A stretch of 6,804 bases of DNA from Acidobacteriaceae bacterium (GTDB lineage: Bacteria; Acidobacteriota; Terriglobia; Bryobacterales; Bryobacteraceae), in assembly GCA_019246575.1 (NCBI GenBank), contig JAFAQG010000051.1, forward strand, positions 1 to 6,804, read 5' to 3'. The stretch's first letter is position 1, and the number at the start of each line of letters is the position of its first letter. Positions 6,285 through 6,804 of the stretch are shown here, piece by piece. The translations under genes were made by a program, and so were the position numbers. Below the pieces are notes generated by a model that was not told the DNA's origin, ran no database searches, and was given only the letters and a program-made list of their open reading frames with translations.

Positions 6285-6331
6285 GTACTAGTGTACACAG
6301 AAACTAGCACATTGTGTTTGTACTTGTACAC
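6285..6331. repeat. Imperfect direct repeats of GTAC/GTACAC type in a lower-GC patch
   Basis: On the plus strand GTACTAGTGTACAC (6285-6298) and GTACTTGTACAC (6320-6331) are two versions of one element, differing by a two-base insertion and one substitution. They are 21 bp apart, in a stretch clearly poorer in GC than its surroundings. The first contains the palindromes ACTAGT and GTGTACAC. This is the most plausible place for an infC promoter or regulator site, but no convincing -35/-10 pair can be assigned; the best -10-like hexamers on the minus strand are TACACT and CACAAT. Confidence 0.4.
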
Positions 6332-6333
6332 GT

Positions 6334-6346
6334 GCGGCGAAGCCGC
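6334..6346 (-). terminator. GC-rich hairpin after the receptor gene, possible weak terminator
   Basis: On the minus strand GCGGC-TTC-GCCGC forms a five-pair GC-only stem with a three-base loop, 76 bases after the receptor stop codon. It is not followed by a run of T, so it does not fit an intrinsic terminator well. It may instead be an mRNA 3' stabilising stem or chance. Confidence 0.25.
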
Positions 6347-6422
6347 CATTTCTCTCAAATATGGATGCGAGCGGACGCGACCCACGCGAATGCGATGGTC
6401 CGCGCCCATCGTTGGAAACTCG

Positions 6423-6804
6423 TCAGAAAATAACCCGCAGCGCGAACTGCATGACGCGGGGATCGCGCGCGGTGTTGATGGTTCCGGCCGCAGCGGTAGT
6501 GTTCTGATGCGCCTGATTAAAGGTGACAGTTGTATTAACCGTCGCGAATTGGGTGTGATTGAACGTGTTGTAGGCTTCGGCACGGAACTGGAATTGCAAC
6601 TTTTCCCGAATGGAGAAGTTTTTGAACGCCGAGGTGTTCCAGTTGTTCACGCCCGGTCCCCGTATGGGCATTCTTGGCGAGTCTCCGATATTTGCGACGG
6701 TGATGGGCGGGCACCCGTTCGCGGTACAGGACGCGGGATTGATGGGAGTGGGCTCGGCGAAGGCGGCGACGTTGAACCAGTGATCGTACGATCGCTGCAT
6801 GCTC
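6423..6804 (-). CDS. Oar-like TonB-dependent outer-membrane receptor, C-terminal fragment
   Basis: This is the last 126 residues of a large outer-membrane beta-barrel protein; the frame is open to the window edge and the rest lies beyond it. The tail is typical of the Oar-like TonB-dependent receptors that are abundant in acidobacteria. It has WFNVAAFAEPTPINP near the left end, then MPIRGPGVNNWNTSAFKNF, IREKLQFQFRAEAYNTFNHTQF, and a closing PRVMQFALRVIF. The alternating aromatic/hydrophobic strands and the C-terminal phenylalanine fit the signal recognised by the outer-membrane barrel assembly machinery. Two cysteines (SCTANGC) sit in a probable surface loop and may form a disulphide. Full-length members usually start with a carboxypeptidase-regulatory-like domain, the same fold as in the two exported proteins downstream. 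Substrate cannot be judged. The gene ends 206 bp before infC and is probably a separate transcription unit. Confidence 0.88.
   Translation of the reverse strand, partial: SMQRSYDHWFNVAAFAEPTPINPASCTANGCPPITVANIGDSPRMPIRGPGVNNWNTSAFKNFSIREKLQFQFRAEAYNTFNHTQFATVNTTVTFNQAHQNTTAAAGTINTARDPRVMQFALRVIF

Noticed and set aside
5578..6291. 237-codon plus-strand open frame covering infC on the opposite strand
   Set aside because: It mirrors the highly conserved infC frame almost exactly and its product is Leu/Arg-rich without a recognisable domain; it is a shadow of GC-rich coding on the other strand.
1..6804. CRISPR array, insertion sequence, tRNA or rRNA genes, prophage or defence system
   Set aside because: No regularly spaced repeats, transposase motifs, terminal inverted repeats, RNA-gene sequences or phage/defence domains were found; the genes read as ordinary chromosomal ones.

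Overview
The window is a compact, single-direction stretch of a fairly GC-rich bacterial chromosome, with every supported gene on the minus strand. In order of transcription (high to low coordinates) it holds: the last 126 codons of an Oar-like TonB-dependent outer-membrane receptor (cut by the window edge), infC (translation initiation factor IF-3), two tandem exported proteins made of repeated carboxypeptidase-regulatory-like beta-sandwich domains, a MscS-family mechanosensitive channel, a small FmdB-type zinc-ribbon protein, and the first 110 codons of lexA (cut by the other edge).

The likely host is an acidobacterium of the Solibacter/Bryobacter type. This is inferred from the combination of an Oar-like receptor tail with the pattern RGPGVNNWxxSxFKNFxIREKLxFQFRAExxNxFNHxQF, secreted carboxypeptidase-regulatory-like proteins, and the style of IF-3 and LexA. 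No rRNA or other decisive marker is present.

Layout: 6423-6804 receptor C-terminus; 6217-6422 a 206-bp gap with a lower-GC patch of GTAC-type repeats, a GC-rich hairpin and a 14-bp perfect palindrome just before infC; 5584-6216 infC; a 50-bp gap; 3947-5533 and 2343-3950 the tandem paralogues, joined by an ATGA stop/start overlap; 22 bp; 779-2320 the MscS-type channel with a TTG start; 82 bp; 460-696 fmdB-like; a 127-bp gap carrying the lexA ribosome-binding site and a possible promoter; 1-332 lexA. The short gaps from infC to the channel would allow one transcript. If so, a core translation gene sits at the head of a set of envelope genes rather than next to rpmI-rplT, the usual arrangement.

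No mobile element, CRISPR array, tRNA, rRNA or new multi-gene defence-like system could be supported. The observations most worth following are the tandem paralogues with their shared C-terminal module, the displaced infC with its leader palindrome, and the regularly spaced cysteines in the FmdB-like tail.
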